From positions 1-64,000 of the forward strand of contig JAPYNO010000010.1 of the NCBI GenBank assembly GCA_028283025.1: DNA of 64,000 nucleotides. Reading direction: 5' to 3'. Each line of letters starts with the position of its first letter. Positions within the stretch are counted from its first letter, which is position 1. The translations under genes were made by a program, and so were the position numbers. This stretch comes from Pseudomonadales bacterium. GTDB taxonomy: Bacteria; Pseudomonadota; Gammaproteobacteria; Pseudomonadales; Azotimanducaceae. Below, piece by piece: positions 8,315-18,566 of this stretch. The notes beneath the pieces are model-generated. The model saw only the letters and a program-made list of their open reading frames with translations, made no database searches and was not told the origin of the DNA.

Positions 8315-10749
8315 CGAACGACCACGTTCAGTATGCGACCAGGCACATATATGACCTTGCACACACTTCCCTCCTGTAGGAATCGGCCGATATTCTCGTG
8401 CGCGTGCGCCGTTTCGAGCGCGCTGGTCTGATCCGCATCGGACGCGACTTCAACCACGCCGCGAAACTTGCCATTGACCTGCACGCCAAGCTCGACGAGG
8501 CTCGGTGCCTCCGAGACCGGTTCAAGGCTTGGCCAGGGCGAATCGATAACCGGTGTCTCCTTACCAAGTGCAAGCCACAGGAAATGCGTGATATGCGGCG
8601 CGATGGGCGAAAGCATCACGAGCAAGGCTTCTGTGGCTTCGCGGGTGGCTGCGCACGGCTCGATCTCTGCAATGGCATTGGCGAGCGACATGGCGGTGGA
8701 CACCACCGTGTTGAAGTGCAGGCGGCGCCCGTAATCGTCGTCGGCCTTGGCGAGGGATTCGCGCGTGAGCCTGCGAAGCGCAAGCTCGGCCTCGGATTCT
8801 TCGCCCTGCACTGCTTGAACTTCCGTTTCGGCATTGCGCCAGCCGAGCGTCCACACGCGCCGAAGGAACCGCAAGGCCCCGGGGACGCTTTTCTCGCGCC
8901 ACTCGAACGAGTGCGTCGGCGGCGCGGCAAAAATAGTCGCGAGGCGCACGGCATCGGCGCCATAGTGCGCATAGAGCTTTTCCGGGTCGGCGCCGCGTCC
9001 AGAAGACTTGGACATCTTCTTACCGTCCTTCAAGACCATGCCGATGAGCAGGAGGTGCTCGAACGGCTCGTCCGAGTCAATAAGATGCGCATCGCGCATG
9101 AGCTTGTGAAAAAAGCGCGCATAGAGCAGGTGCAAGATGGCGTGCTCGATGCCGCCGACATAGACATCGACCGGCAGCCAAGAATTCGCCTGCTTATCGA
9201 TCATTGGCGCTTGCGGCTGCGGGCTCGCAAAGCGCGCGTAATACCAGGACGACTCGAAGAAGGTATCGAAGGTGTCGGTCTCGCGCATGGCCTTGCGCCC
9301 GCACTTTGGACAGTCAACATGCAAGAATTCCGGCATATCAACGAGCGGCGACTGCACACCACGAAACTCAACATCTGTTGGCAACACCACCGGCAAGTCG
9401 GATTCCGGGACAGGCACCACCCCGCACGCCTTGCAGTGAATCATCGGAATTGGGCAACCCCAGTAGCGCTGCCGTGACACGAGCCAGTCGCGAAGGCGAT
9501 AGGTGATGCGGCGGCGGCCAACCCCGCGCGATTCGAGCACATCGGCGATGGCTTCAATGGCATCAGCGCTCTTGAGCCCATCAAAGCCCGGCGAATCGAT
9601 AAGCACGCCGTGCGTGGTGAAGGCCGAATCGGAGAGGTCCGCCTCGTCTGCTGTTGACACGGGCGCAATCACCTGCTTGATGGCGAGGCCGTATTTGCTC
9701 GCGAACTCCCAGTCGCGCTGATCATGCCCAGGCACGGCCATGACCGCGCCTGACCCATACTCCATGAGCACAAAGTTCGCTGCGTAGACGGGCAGGTCTT
9801 CGCCCGTCAAGGGGTGCGTCGCAGTAATCTCTAGCTTGACCCCGACCTTTTCCTCGCGCGCCATGTCCGCTTCCGCCGTGCTCATGCGGCGACACGCCTT
9901 GACGAAGCGAGCAAGTTCACTTGACCGCTCTGCTTCGCGCGCAACCAGCGGATGCTCTGGCGAGAGCGCGACATAGGTGACGCCGAACAGCGTGTCGGCG
10001 CGCGTCGTGAACACAGGTATTTTCTCATCGCCAACGGCGAAGTCGATCTCAACGCCCGTTGATCGATTGATCCAGTTGCGCTGCATCGCCTTGACCTGCT
10101 CCGGCCAGTCAGGCAGCTGCTCAAGCCCTTGCAGAAGTTCGTCCGCATAGTCGGTGATCTTGACAAACCATTGCGGCATTTCGCGGCGCTCGATCTTCGC
10201 GCCCGACCGCCAGCCGCGTCCGTTCTCAACCTGTTCGTTGGCAAGCACCGTCTGCTCCACTGGGTCCCAGTTGACCATGGAGTTCTTGCGATAGACGAGC
10301 CCCTGCTCATACAACTGCAGGAAGAACCATTGTTCGCCTTTGTAATAGTCGGGTTCGCAGGTGGTCAGCTCGCGCCCCCAGTCAAAGGCAAAGCCAAGGC
10401 GCTCAAACTGGCTGCGCATGTTCTCGATATTCTGCGCCGTCCAGCGTGCCGGCGGAATATTGCGCTCGATGGCGGCGTTTTCGGCTGGCAGTCCAAAGGC
10501 ATCCCAGCCCATGGGCTGAATGACCGTCTTGCCCTTGAGCCTTCGATAGCGGGCAATGACATCGCCAACCGTGTAGGCACGGACATGCCCCATGTGCAGG
10601 CTGCCGCTTGGGTAGGGGAACATCTCAAGGCAGTAGAAGTGGTCTTCCGGCGCGTGTGCGCTGCCATCGACCTCGTGGCTGCTGTGCGCCTTCCAATACG
10701 CTTGCGCCTCGCGTTCCACCTCGACTGGCAGATAGGCGGGGACTTTCAT
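8311..10749 (-). CDS. leuS: Leucyl-tRNA synthetase
   Basis: 812 residues from the ATG at 10749 ([19 protein letters not shown]), the standard LeuRS N-terminus; the open frame extends further upstream into lnt but without family similarity. The class I signature HMGH occurs near residue 50 ([14 protein letters not shown]) and KMSKS near residue 575 ([12 protein letters not shown]). The connective editing domain with a TTRADT-like segment ([16 protein letters not shown]) and the C-terminal anticodon-binding and tail domains are present. It charges tRNA-Leu in the cytosol. It lies downstream of lnt with a 46-base gap, the last housekeeping member of the phoH-ybeY-ybeX-lnt-leuS run. Confidence 0.97.
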   Translation of the reverse strand: MKVPAYLPVEVEREAQAYWKAHSSHEVDGSAHAPEDHFYCLEMFPYPSGSLHMGHVRAYTVGDVIARYRRLKGKTVIQPMGWDAFGLPAENAAIERNIPPARWTAQNIENMRSQFERLGFAFDWGRELTTCEPDYYKGEQWFFLQLYEQGLVYRKNSMVNWDPVEQTVLANEQVENGRGWRSGAKIERREMPQWFVKITDYADELLQGLEQLPDWPEQVKAMQRNWINRSTGVEIDFAVGDEKIPVFTTRADTLFGVTYVALSPEHPLVAREAERSSELARFVKACRRMSTAEADMAREEKVGVKLEITATHPLTGEDLPVYAANFVLMEYGSGAVMAVPGHDQRDWEFASKYGLAIKQVIAPVSTADEADLSDSAFTTHGVLIDSPGFDGLKSADAIEAIADVLESRGVGRRRITYRLRDWLVSRQRYWGCPIPMIHCKACGVVPVPESDLPVVLPTDVEFRGVQSPLVDMPEFLHVDCPKCGRKAMRETDTFDTFFESSWYYARFASPQPQAPMIDKQANSWLPVDVYVGGIEHAILHLLYARFFHKLMRDAHLIDSDEPFEHLLLIGMVLKDGKKMSKSSGRGADPEKLYAHYGADAVRLATIFAAPPTHSFEWREKSVPGALRFLRRVWTLGWRNAETEVQAVQGEESEAELALRRLTRESLAKADDDYGRRLHFNTVVSTAMSLANAIAEIEPCAATREATEALLVMLSPIAPHITHFLWLALGKETPVIDSPWPSLEPVSEAPSLVELGVQVNGKFRGVVEVASDADQTSALETAHAHENIGRFLQEGSVCKVIYVPGRILNVVVR

Positions 10750-10795
10750 GTCGCTGTGCTTTTGTCTCCGTTGAGTCGTCAAAGCGCGCAGTTTA

Positions 10796-12394
10796 CTAGG
10801 GAAGCTCTTGTCTGGTGATTGGCGATGTGCCGCCTTGACGCCACGCGAGCACGCCAATGGACAGGGACATGAGAACAATCAACCAAGTATGGTCAAAGCG
10901 CTTGAACGGCGTTGCACCGCGCATGAGGCCAACTTCGGCGCGCAGCACCTCGCGAGCGTCCTGTTCGAGCAGACTCAAGATTCGACCGTCCGGCGCAATC
11001 ACCCCTGTCACGCCGTTGTTGGTGGCGCGGGCAAGATAGCGACCCTGCTCCAAAGCACGCATACGGGCGATTTCAAAATGCTGCCACGGCCCAATAGAAC
11101 GGCCGAACCAAGCATCGTTGCTGATGGTCACCAAGAGACCTGGGTGAGCGGCCGCACTTGAGACTAGATTCGGATAGGCGATCTCGTAGCAAATGGCGAT
11201 CGCCACATCGACCGACTCGCCCTGATGTGTGATGCGCAGCGGCGCTTGCTCAATTGCCCCAGGCTTGGAATGCGACATAGGCAGGTCAAAGAAGTCGATC
11301 ATGCCGCGCAGCACGGACTCCAAGGGCACATATTCACCGAAGGGCACCAAGTGCCGCTTGGCGTAGACGCCCTCCGCGAGGCCGAAGCCTTGGGCCGTGT
11401 TCTGAAATACCCAACGGGCATCATCATCACGATTGTCTCGTACTACCTGCGGAATGCCGACAATGACACTTGTATCACTTGCAAGCGCACGCGCTTCAAT
11501 GGTCGCGAGATAGTCGCCCGCTGCCTGACTAGACTGCGGAATAGCGGCTTCGGGTAGGATAATGAGGTCGGCATCCCAAGCGGCATCCATGAGCGAATCA
11601 TAGGTGTCAAGCGAGAACGCAAGGTGCTCCGGCTGCCATTTGATCTCCTGCGGTACGCTTCCCTGGGCGAGCGCGATGCGTATTGTTTCATCTTGCTCGG
11701 TCCACTCGATTCGCCAGAGCGCGAGGCCAAGCACCCAAGGCGCAATGACGAGCGCAACGCACGCTGTCCTCGCTTGCGACTGTAATAACGCCGAAACGAG
11801 GGCGGCAACGGAGAGCGCAGAAGCAAACGTCGTCAGAAGCACACCCGCAAGCGGCGCGAAGGCTTCAATTGGCGTACCAAGCTGCGTAAGCCCAAGCAGC
11901 AACCAAGGAAATCCACTAAGTACCCACATGTGTACCCATTCGTGCAGCGTCCACAGCAGCGCAAAGGCGAGCGCCCAGACAAGCGGCGCGGCACCTTTGA
12001 AAAACCGGCTTATGAGCCATCCAAAGAATGCCGGAAGCAACGCCAAACCTGCAACAAAGAGTACGACCAAGAAGCCCGCGAGCAAGGGCGGTGCATTGCC
12101 GTACACATGGATGCTCACATAAATCCATGAAGCACCGACGCCGTACTTGCCGAGCCCGAAGAGGTAGCCACATAAGAACCCGCCAGAATTGCGCACCTTC
12201 GTTAAGCAATGCGCAAAGAGTCCGACTGCCACAAGAGATGCAAGCGGTACTTCAAATGGCGCGAATCCGAAGGGAAAGAAGGCGCCAGCACCGAGCGAAA
12301 GCGCTCCCCAGAGAGTTTTTTTCGACTTAATTAGAAGGCCCTTTGATAGCGCGCAGTTCGAGACGTAACAGGCGAATCCGCCGACTTTCCGCAT
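10796..12394 (-). CDS. lnt: Apolipoprotein N-acyltransferase
   Basis: Up to 532 residues. An N-terminal set of about six membrane segments ([18 protein letters not shown] and following) is followed by a periplasmic nitrilase domain with the expected triad: E in ILPEAAIP (about 281), K in [12 protein letters not shown] (about 346) and C in ICYEIAYP (about 402). Lnt adds the third acyl chain to lipoproteins. The start is unsettled: the ATG at 12394 lies 68 bases inside ybeX and adds about 22 non-conserved residues, while the similarity begins near 12331, where only a rare ATT overlapping the ybeX stop is available. It sits in its usual place after ybeX. Confidence 0.93.
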   Translation of the reverse strand: MRKVGGFACYVSNCALSKGLLIKSKKTLWGALSLGAGAFFPFGFAPFEVPLASLVAVGLFAHCLTKVRNSGGFLCGYLFGLGKYGVGASWIYVSIHVYGNAPPLLAGFLVVLFVAGLALLPAFFGWLISRFFKGAAPLVWALAFALLWTLHEWVHMWVLSGFPWLLLGLTQLGTPIEAFAPLAGVLLTTFASALSVAALVSALLQSQARTACVALVIAPWVLGLALWRIEWTEQDETIRIALAQGSVPQEIKWQPEHLAFSLDTYDSLMDAAWDADLIILPEAAIPQSSQAAGDYLATIEARALASDTSVIVGIPQVVRDNRDDDARWVFQNTAQGFGLAEGVYAKRHLVPFGEYVPLESVLRGMIDFFDLPMSHSKPGAIEQAPLRITHQGESVDVAIAICYEIAYPNLVSSAAAHPGLLVTISNDAWFGRSIGPWQHFEIARMRALEQGRYLARATNNGVTGVIAPDGRILSLLEQDAREVLRAEVGLMRGATPFKRFDHTWLIVLMSLSIGVLAWRQGGTSPITRQELP

Positions 12395-13181
12395 TCAGCA
12401 CCGTGAACTGAAGCGGTCCCATATCGACCTGTTCGTCCTGTTCAGGGACATGCCCTAAGTGACGCATCACCAAGCCGCCGATGGTTTCGACTTCATCGTC
12501 CTCCAACACAGTGCCAAAATACTCGTTGAAGTCGTCCAAGGGCATTTGCGCCTTGATGTTGAAGGTCTCATCACCCAAGGGATTGACAAAGTTCTCCTCG
12601 TTGACATCGTGCTCATCCTCGATATCGCCGACAATTTGCTCAAGGACATCTTCAATGGTCACCGCGCCGGAGGTATGACCGTATTCATCGACCACCAAGG
12701 CCATGTGCTGGCGCGAACTGCGAAACTCTTTGAGGAGCGCATTGAGGCGCATACTCTCAGGCACTACGGCCGCCGCACGCATATAGTCCTTAATATCGAA
12801 TGCGTCGAGACCGCCGTTGATGGCGAGCGGCAACAGGTCCTTGGCGTGCAGTACGCCGCGGACGTCGTCCTCGTCATCGCCGATCACCGGGAAGCGCGAG
12901 TGCTTCGCCTCGATGAGCATCGGCAGCAACGCTTCAGGCGGCTGATCAACGCCCACGCATTTGAGCTGCGGACGCGGAATGAGGACATCGCGCACCCGCA
13001 AATCCGACACCTGTAAAGCACCGAACATCATGTTGAGTGCCTCGACATCGAAGATGTCCTTCTCTTCAGCTTCGCGTAGCATCTCCATGACGCCGTGCCG
13101 ATTCTCTGGCGTTGACGAGAAGACTTCGCCGAGCCGCTCCAAGAGCGTCTTCGGTTCGCCTTCCGAGTTGTGCGCGGCCAC
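12327..13181 (-). CDS. ybeX: CorC/YbeX family CBS-domain protein
   Basis: 284 residues from a GTG at 13181. Two CBS motifs (RVRDVLIPRPQL near 60 and the region around ALVVDEYGHTSGAVTIEDVLEQIVGDIEDE near 160-185) precede a CorC_HlyC domain with ETIGGLVMRHLGHVP. Members are associated with magnesium/cobalt efflux and, in Escherichia coli, YbeX acts in the same operon as YbeY and Lnt and affects ribosome/RNA metabolism. Soluble, without membrane segments. It is separated by 12 bases from ybeY and overlaps or abuts lnt. Confidence 0.95.
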   Translation of the reverse strand: MAAHNSEGEPKTLLERLGEVFSSTPENRHGVMEMLREAEEKDIFDVEALNMMFGALQVSDLRVRDVLIPRPQLKCVGVDQPPEALLPMLIEAKHSRFPVIGDDEDDVRGVLHAKDLLPLAINGGLDAFDIKDYMRAAAVVPESMRLNALLKEFRSSRQHMALVVDEYGHTSGAVTIEDVLEQIVGDIEDEHDVNEENFVNPLGDETFNIKAQMPLDDFNEYFGTVLEDDEVETIGGLVMRHLGHVPEQDEQVDMGPLQFTVLNAESRRIRLLRLELRAIKGPSN

Positions 13182-13193
13182 TCGCTGTCTCCT

Positions 13194-13658
13194 TCAAATA
13201 CGCGGCTGTTCGTCCGCAAATCCGAGCTTGGTCAAAATTGCGTCCTCGCATGAGGCCATATGCCGCGCCTCGACTGGTTCTTGATGGTCATGCCCCAAGA
13301 GATGCAGGACGCCGTGTACGACCATATGCGCCCAGTGGCGCTCCCCCGCCTCGTTTTCTGCCGCCTCCCGGCACACCACAGGCGCACAAATAGCGATGTC
13401 GCCGAGAATGCCCTGCTCGGGCGCGAGCATCGATGACACTGGAAACGCGAGCACGTTGGTGGCGCGCTCCTTGCCTCGGAACTCAGCGTTGAGACGATGC
13501 CCCTCTGCTTCTCCGACGACACGCAGACACAGGCTGCCTTCGATAGCTTCGGTCTTGAGCGTAGCTTCCGCCCAAGCTCGCAACTGCGCAGCGCTCGGCA
13601 CATCGCTTGAGTCAACATCCGAGGATTCGGAGACTTGGACTTCGATGCTCGTATTCAC
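13194..13658 (-). CDS. ybeY: Endoribonuclease YbeY, rRNA maturation factor
   Basis: 154 residues from a GTG at 13658. The zinc-binding signature HGVLHLLGHDH is complete near residues 115-125, preceded by the typical NVLAFP and LGDIAICAPVV segments. YbeY is a metal-dependent endoribonuclease involved in 16S rRNA 3'-end processing and ribosome quality control. The GTG overlaps the ancestral phoH stop (GTGA, 13655-13658), so translation was coupled to phoH; since phoH is now interrupted upstream of this stop, coupling may be weakened. Confidence 0.95.
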   Translation of the reverse strand: MNTSIEVQVSESSDVDSSDVPSAAQLRAWAEATLKTEAIEGSLCLRVVGEAEGHRLNAEFRGKERATNVLAFPVSSMLAPEQGILGDIAICAPVVCREAAENEAGERHWAHMVVHGVLHLLGHDHQEPVEARHMASCEDAILTKLGFADEQPRI

Positions 13659-14556
13659 TCGCTTGCCGCTTCGTGCCGGTCATACGCCTCTACGATGCGC
13701 GCAACAAGCCTGTGGCGGACAACGTCCTTCGCAGAGAAGCGCGCGTCGTGTTCTGCGCCTCATCAAGGATGATAAAGGCGTTGTTGAGCGTGCGTCCGCG
13801 CATATAGGCAAGCGGCGCAACTTCAATAAGATTCCGCTCCATGCACTTTTGCACCGTCGATGCGCCCATCATGTCGCACAGGGCATCGTGCAGCGGACGC
13901 AGGTAAGGATCGATCTTCTGCGTGAGGTCCCCGGGCAAGAACCCAAGCTTCTCGCCCGCTTCCACGGCCGGTCGAACAAGAATCAAGCGGTCAACGCGGC
14001 CGGATTCCAAGGATTCAACGGCGGCAGCCACCGCCAAATAGGTCTTGCCGGTGCCGGCAGGCCCGATGCCGAAGCAGATGTGCTCTTCGGCGATTGCCGA
14101 GAGATAGGCGCGCTGATTGGGGCCGCGCGCACGGATGAGCTTCTTCTTTGTTTGGATCGAGATTTCTTGAGATTCAAGCGCTTCTTCAACGTCGCTGACT
14201 GCTTGATGCTCTTGAAGAAACAAATGCAAAGCTTGTGAATCGAGCGCGCCGCCGTTGCCGCGCAGTTCAGCGTAGAGCCGCTCTAGCAACCGCTTTGCTT
14301 GCCCAACCGCGCCTTCGGAACCCTTGAGCGTAAAGAGATTACCGCGGTTGCGAATTTCAACCCCAAGGTGTCCCCCGATTTCGCGCAGATGCTGATCGAC
14401 CGGGCCGCACAGGGCGGCAAGACTCGCGGAGTTGTCAGGTTGGAGGGCGAGCCGCGAAGTGACGGCGCCCGCTAGCGAATCGCTCAATGTGATGCTGTTG
14501 CGCCATCGCGCCGCCCTTGGGGGGAGATAGGATACGCGAAGCGTGGAGATTTGCAA
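13655..14556 (-). pseudogene. phoH: phoH (ybeZ) with internal deletion and frameshift
   Basis: The N-terminal KH-like region and the ATPase core are normal: GIGPAGTGKT (Walker A), VRPAVEAGEKLGFLPGDL, and FIILDEAQNTT (Walker B). Directly after NTT the frame reads into unrelated sequence and stops at about 13690. The conserved C-terminus (FSAKDVVRHRLVARIVEAYD) is present in another frame and ends at 13655, overlapping ybeY as expected. About 50 codons between them, including the conserved GDxTQxDLP segment of the family, are missing, with the junction at about 13741-13755. So the locus has a non-multiple-of-three deletion. The 5' start is also unclear (TTG at 14556 or a TTG about 80 bases in). 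A 288-residue truncated ATPase is still encoded. Confidence 0.8.
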
Positions 14557-14568
14557 GATGCGTCAAGG

Positions 14569-15468
14569 TCATTGGCTTACGCTGTGCTGCCGAAGCGCAT
14601 TATTCACCCGCTCATTCAACTTCAGTTCCAAGTTGATCGCGTGCGGTCTATGGGGGGAAGCAAGTGCGGCTTGAAGTCGCGAGGCAAAATGACGGTCAGC
14701 GAGAAATAACTGCTCGATGCGATGCACAATCGTCATAAACGCATCGCTCGGATGCCTGCGCTTGTACTTACGCCGAAATCCACCGCTTTCAAGGACGCGA
14801 AGGGTCTTGGCAAATTCTGCGCGATTGTCGTCGTCATGCGCATGCACCTTGTTCATGCCGTGAGCCATGAACCATCGATACGCTTGTTCCAGTTCGCTTT
14901 CGCAGAGCGCTTCAATTGTCGTACTCGGCCGATAAATCAAAGGCTGATTGCGCCCGGTCATCTCCGACAGCCAACGATTGAGCGCCTCGTGGTCAATTGT
15001 GTTGAGGTTGTTGCTACTCAGAATGTCGATATCGAAGAACATCGCTTCTGCAACAATTGTCGGGTCGCCATCAAGCCCTCGGTTGCTAGCTTGCAGCCCA
15101 GAAAACACTTGCTTCGGAAGCCCTCGTGCGATTTGGGCGATCTGGCCTCTGTCTGCTTCGCCCGCATCTACTCGCACGAAAGGCGTTGCCTCATCTTGCA
15201 GGTCATGTTCGAGCCAGCGCAGCGCTGGCATCTGCAAGATGTCCTCAATTGATGCGCTCAAGTCCATGAAGAGCGCTGAGTCTCTTCGCGCAAGACGCTC
15301 AACTTCCGCCTGTGCGAGGTTTCGATTATCAGCGAGCTCTTTGTAGACCTCGGGCAGGAGGACAATCCGCCGTCCCGTTTCGAGTGCCACGCCATGCAGC
15401 AAGCGACGCGAGGTGGGATAGGCGAGCAGGTTGGTATCGACGGCAAACCCTTGTCCAGCCCAAGTCAC
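14569..15468 (-). CDS. PIN-like ribonuclease domain protein, probable toxin of a two-gene unit
   Basis: 299 residues from a GTG at 15468. The N-terminal half looks like a PIN fold: an early acidic strand (FAVDTNLLAYP), a glutamate after the next strand (LLPEVYKELAD), and a third acidic cluster (GDPTIVAEAMFFDIDILSSNN), the positions expected of PIN metal ligands. The C-terminal half is helical and basic (GGFRRKYKRRHPSDAFM). The start overlaps the stop of the small acidic gene upstream (GTGA), so the two are translationally coupled, the arrangement of a toxin-antitoxin pair. The substrate is unknown and no known family name is claimed beyond PIN-like. It lies in an island between phoH and miaB. 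Confidence 0.7.
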   Translation of the reverse strand: MTWAGQGFAVDTNLLAYPTSRRLLHGVALETGRRIVLLPEVYKELADNRNLAQAEVERLARRDSALFMDLSASIEDILQMPALRWLEHDLQDEATPFVRVDAGEADRGQIAQIARGLPKQVFSGLQASNRGLDGDPTIVAEAMFFDIDILSSNNLNTIDHEALNRWLSEMTGRNQPLIYRPSTTIEALCESELEQAYRWFMAHGMNKVHAHDDDNRAEFAKTLRVLESGGFRRKYKRRHPSDAFMTIVHRIEQLFLADRHFASRLQAALASPHRPHAINLELKLNERVNNALRQHSVSQ

Positions 15469-15656
15469 AGATCATCACCATCCACAATGCCCACATCAAC
15501 GATGTCGTCTGAATCAAGGCCCTTGTACCAATCCACACCCTCGTTCAACGCGAGTTGATACGGCATGAGTTTCGGGCCGAGCAGTTCGCCCGTATCTTCG
15601 TCGATTTCGAATCGATCGTCAAAATCGATTGGTGGTACGTTGAAATCGGATGCCAT
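15465..15656 (-). CDS. Small acidic protein, probable antitoxin of the PIN-like protein
   Basis: 63 residues with about 18 Asp/Glu and very few basic residues (for example DFDDRFEIDEDTGELLGPK and DSDDIVDVGIVDGDD). There is no recognisable DNA-binding motif. Its stop overlaps the start of the PIN-like gene. A highly acidic partner encoded first and overlapping a predicted ribonuclease suggests neutralisation by direct contact; this is inference from arrangement and charge. A TATAAT-like hexamer lies about 40 bases upstream of the ATG, in the 119-base divergent gap shared with the metallo-hydrolase gene. Confidence 0.65.
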   Translation of the reverse strand: MASDFNVPPIDFDDRFEIDEDTGELLGPKLMPYQLALNEGVDWYKGLDSDDIVDVGIVDGDDL

Positions 15657-15775
15657 TGATTCGGTCGTCTATCGCCTTCATGTCACGATTATAACTCAAT
15701 GGATAGGCTTGGCATACTCGCACTCGCCTTCGTCTATTGGTGTAGCATTTCGATAAACCATGACGGCCGTCCGAC

Positions 15776-16738
15776 ATGTCCAAATGGCAATTCAGCCTAG
15801 GCGTTCACGACTTGGGGCGTGGCATCTATGTCTACCTGCAACCTGACGGCTCTTGGGGCTGGAACAATGCCGGGCTCATCGTCGACGGCGAAGCCTCAAT
15901 GCTTGTCGATACTCTTTTTGATGAGAAGCTCACCGCGGTGATGCTCAAAGAGCTGCGCGATGCGGTGGGTCGCAAAGGTCGCGAGACCGATTACCTCGTC
16001 AACACCCACGCCAACGGCGACCACACCTATGGCAATCGCTTGGTCGAAGGCGCCGAGATTATCGCCTCGAAAGCCGCCGCCGAGGAGATGGATGAGGTGC
16101 CGCCTGCCATGCTCGCAGCGATGGTGCGCATGGCGCCGAACCTCGGCGAACTTGGGGAGTACGTCAAGCATTGTTTCGGCGCCTTCGACTTTGAAGGCAT
16201 TGTGCTGCCGCCAGTGAACCGCACATTCGAAGGCGAGCTCGAGATCACGGTCGGTGATACCCGCGTCGAACTCATTGAAGTCGGCCCCGCACATACACGC
16301 GGCGATGTGCTCGTACATGTGCCAAACCAAGGCGTGGTGTTCACGGGAGACATTCTCTTCATTGAAGGCACGCCCATCATTTGGGCGGGGCCGGTGCGCA
16401 ATTGGATTGAAGCCTGCGAGCGCATCGAAGCGATGGATGTTGACACGATCGTACCCGGCCACGGCCCGATGACCGACAAGCGCGGCGTGCGGGCGGTGCG
16501 CGAGTACCTTGCGTTTATCGACAGTGAGGCGCGCGCACGATTCGATGCGGGCCTGTCAGCCTGCGAAGCCGCCAAGGACATTGCGCTCGGCGAATACGCC
16601 AATTGGGGCGACGCCGAGCGTCTTGCGGTCAACGTCCACAGCCTCTATCGAGAGTACGATCCGAGCTTGCCGACACCGGATGTGATGGCGCTCTTCAACG
16701 AGATGTCGGTGCTTTGGCGGCGGAATCGGAAGCGCTAA
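15776..16738 (+). CDS. Metallo-beta-lactamase-fold hydrolase
   Basis: 320 residues. Metal ligands are visible: NTHANGDHTYGN (H78, D82, H83, with Asn in place of the second His of HxHxDH), H in GPAHTRGD, D in FTGDILF and H in VPGHGPM. The Asn variant is common in one branch of cyclase/quinoprotein-relay type MBL hydrolases. There is no signal peptide, so it is cytosolic. The substrate is not predictable. It is divergent from the acidic/PIN pair and lies in the island between phoH and miaB. Confidence 0.88.
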   Translation: MSKWQFSLGVHDLGRGIYVYLQPDGSWGWNNAGLIVDGEASMLVDTLFDEKLTAVMLKELRDAVGRKGRETDYLVNTHANGDHTYGNRLVEGAEIIASKAAAEEMDEVPPAMLAAMVRMAPNLGELGEYVKHCFGAFDFEGIVLPPVNRTFEGELEITVGDTRVELIEVGPAHTRGDVLVHVPNQGVVFTGDILFIEGTPIIWAGPVRNWIEACERIEAMDVDTIVPGHGPMTDKRGVRAVREYLAFIDSEARARFDAGLSACEAAKDIALGEYANWGDAERLAVNVHSLYREYDPSLPTPDVMALFNEMSVLWRRNRKR

Positions 16739-16786
16739 CTTGTTCGGCTGGGCAGGTGCTGCTTGAAAGCGGCGCATACATGTCAT

Positions 16787-18529
16787 TCAAGACTCGCAGC
16801 GATATTCAACAATCGAAGACTCGCCAACCATGTCGAGTACGCAGATTTCACACCAAGTACCACTTGAATCCTTGAGACTCAACTGTTCTTCAAGAAGAAA
16901 GTGAACTGGCTGCTCCGCGCCCTTGTTGATTGAGATATTCGTTGCTGAGATAGACATTCGCGAGATGGAATCCATCTTCGTAGAGAGAACCCCAGCAAGC
17001 CCAGGTATGCGTCCGGAGCCATCCGCAAAAATGACCGCACCACCATCGGATTTTGGCGTAAGGTTCAGTTCAAGTGACCCTTCGGCTGGTATCCAGCGTT
17101 TTTCCACACAGCCCGCGTAACCAGATGCAGCGACCATCACTGTCATAGGCATCTGAGTAGTATGTAATTCAACGATTGCTTTGCCAAACCGGTCAGATTG
17201 AGCACGCTTTCGCTTGCCGTCTGGAAATAGGACAAGCACATCGGCCGCGGGCAACGGCTTGCCACCAGAGCCCACCATTACTGTGGCGGAATCTGGACTA
17301 TGCTCATTCTCGGCTGACGGGATGATCAGCAGAGCCTCTGCATCGTCAATGAGCCGATACTCTGGCAACAGACCCGAAAGCGCTTGAGTTTCCTGAATGA
17401 TAACGAATACGCCGTCTCCACGACGTTCCATAAAATACTGTCTATCTTCGCTTCCCAATATCCCCCCGACCGACATTCGACCAAACATGGACGCGATGAC
17501 TTCATTTCGAGTCGCTTGACGACCAACCATGCTATCTATGGTGAGGCTGTTTGGCAGAGATCCAGGTGACTGAATTTCTAATCGGTCCTCGAACATTGAC
17601 AGTCGTATCACCGAAGCGCGTATTGAATAGTCGCGATGGGCCACCGCATTCACTACGGCCTTGAAGACTGCCTTCATGCTGTATTGCGGAAGATCTATGC
17701 GTCCCGGCTCCTTGCGGGCACCAACTCGCATGTTGCGGGCAACGAATGTCACTGCCGATGCGATCTGCCGGTCAAGGGGGCCATAGATCACCTGCGCATC
17801 CAATTGACCAGATGCTCGATTTCGTCCTTGGTAAAGCGTGGCCGAGATTCTCGCGTTCGGCAACCATCTCTCAGGATGTTGGGCGCACAGCAGTATGCCT
17901 GCTACGGTCGCGCAAAGGTCGTTGTTGCGGTCTCTTGCCAGAAGTCCCAATCTCTCTAGCACACCCTCTGGGTCGCCGGACCCGACAATCGATAGTAGCG
18001 GTTTCCACAGGTCTGCATCCAAGGTACGAAAACCAGCGTCCGGCACCGTCGATTCATCAAATGAACGATGCAGAGACTGCTCTCGCTGTTGTGCTAGGAG
18101 CGTGCGTTCTTGACTATTCAAACGCATCTTTCGGGAGCCTCGGCGAACGAAGCAGCCACCCGGACTATCGTGAAGCAAATCCCCTTGATGCACTTCCGCC
18201 ACAACTAGCCACTTACCATCAAGTTGTATCAAGTGCGTATCAACAGCGACTTTAGGTTTAATGCTATCTATAGATATTTTTACCAGAAGCGATTCAAGTG
18301 CGGTGCGTTGAGCTCGAGTTATTTCCTGCATGGTGCCATCATCCTTCACACCGCAGAGAAGTGAGCCGCCGTGAGCGTTGGCCAGCGCTGCTATCTCGTC
18401 GGCCAAGTCATCGCGCTTGGGGCTGCGCAGTTTAGTTCCTGCAAATTCAACTTGTTTGAACTCGCACTGGCTATCTTCGCCGCCTTCGATTTTGGCCCTG
18501 ATTTCCCTTTCGGCGTAGGTCATAGCCAC
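16787..18529 (-). CDS. AlbA_2 + GHKL-ATPase protein with a C-terminal beta-rich domain
   Basis: 580 residues from a GTG at 18529 that has GAGG six bases upstream; an ATG lies six bases further in. Residues about 10-140 are an AlbA_2 (Schlafen-type) domain (CEFKQVEF, HGGSLLCGVKDDG, CFVRRGSRK). Residues about 250-400 are the ATP-binding C-terminal module common to such proteins (KAVVNAVAHRDYS, EDRLEIQSPGSLP, RNEVIASMF). Unlike most relatives the last 180 residues are not a winged helix but a beta-rich segment resembling carboxypeptidase-regulatory/Ig-like repeats (GGKPLPAADVLVLFPDGK). Proteins of the first two domains are often called putative transcriptional regulators and recur in defence loci; the role here is unknown. 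Confidence 0.78.
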   Translation of the reverse strand: MAMTYAEREIRAKIEGGEDSQCEFKQVEFAGTKLRSPKRDDLADEIAALANAHGGSLLCGVKDDGTMQEITRAQRTALESLLVKISIDSIKPKVAVDTHLIQLDGKWLVVAEVHQGDLLHDSPGGCFVRRGSRKMRLNSQERTLLAQQREQSLHRSFDESTVPDAGFRTLDADLWKPLLSIVGSGDPEGVLERLGLLARDRNNDLCATVAGILLCAQHPERWLPNARISATLYQGRNRASGQLDAQVIYGPLDRQIASAVTFVARNMRVGARKEPGRIDLPQYSMKAVFKAVVNAVAHRDYSIRASVIRLSMFEDRLEIQSPGSLPNSLTIDSMVGRQATRNEVIASMFGRMSVGGILGSEDRQYFMERRGDGVFVIIQETQALSGLLPEYRLIDDAEALLIIPSAENEHSPDSATVMVGSGGKPLPAADVLVLFPDGKRKRAQSDRFGKAIVELHTTQMPMTVMVAASGYAGCVEKRWIPAEGSLELNLTPKSDGGAVIFADGSGRIPGLAGVLSTKMDSISRMSISATNISINKGAEQPVHFLLEEQLSLKDSSGTWCEICVLDMVGESSIVEYRCES

Positions 18530-18566
18530 TTATGTCCTCATCTGTCTATCTTCACAGGCGGATTGA

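Noticed and set aside
8398..9477. 359-codon frame opposite leuS
   Set aside because: Antisense shadow; leuS is complete with both signature motifs and this frame has no family similarity.
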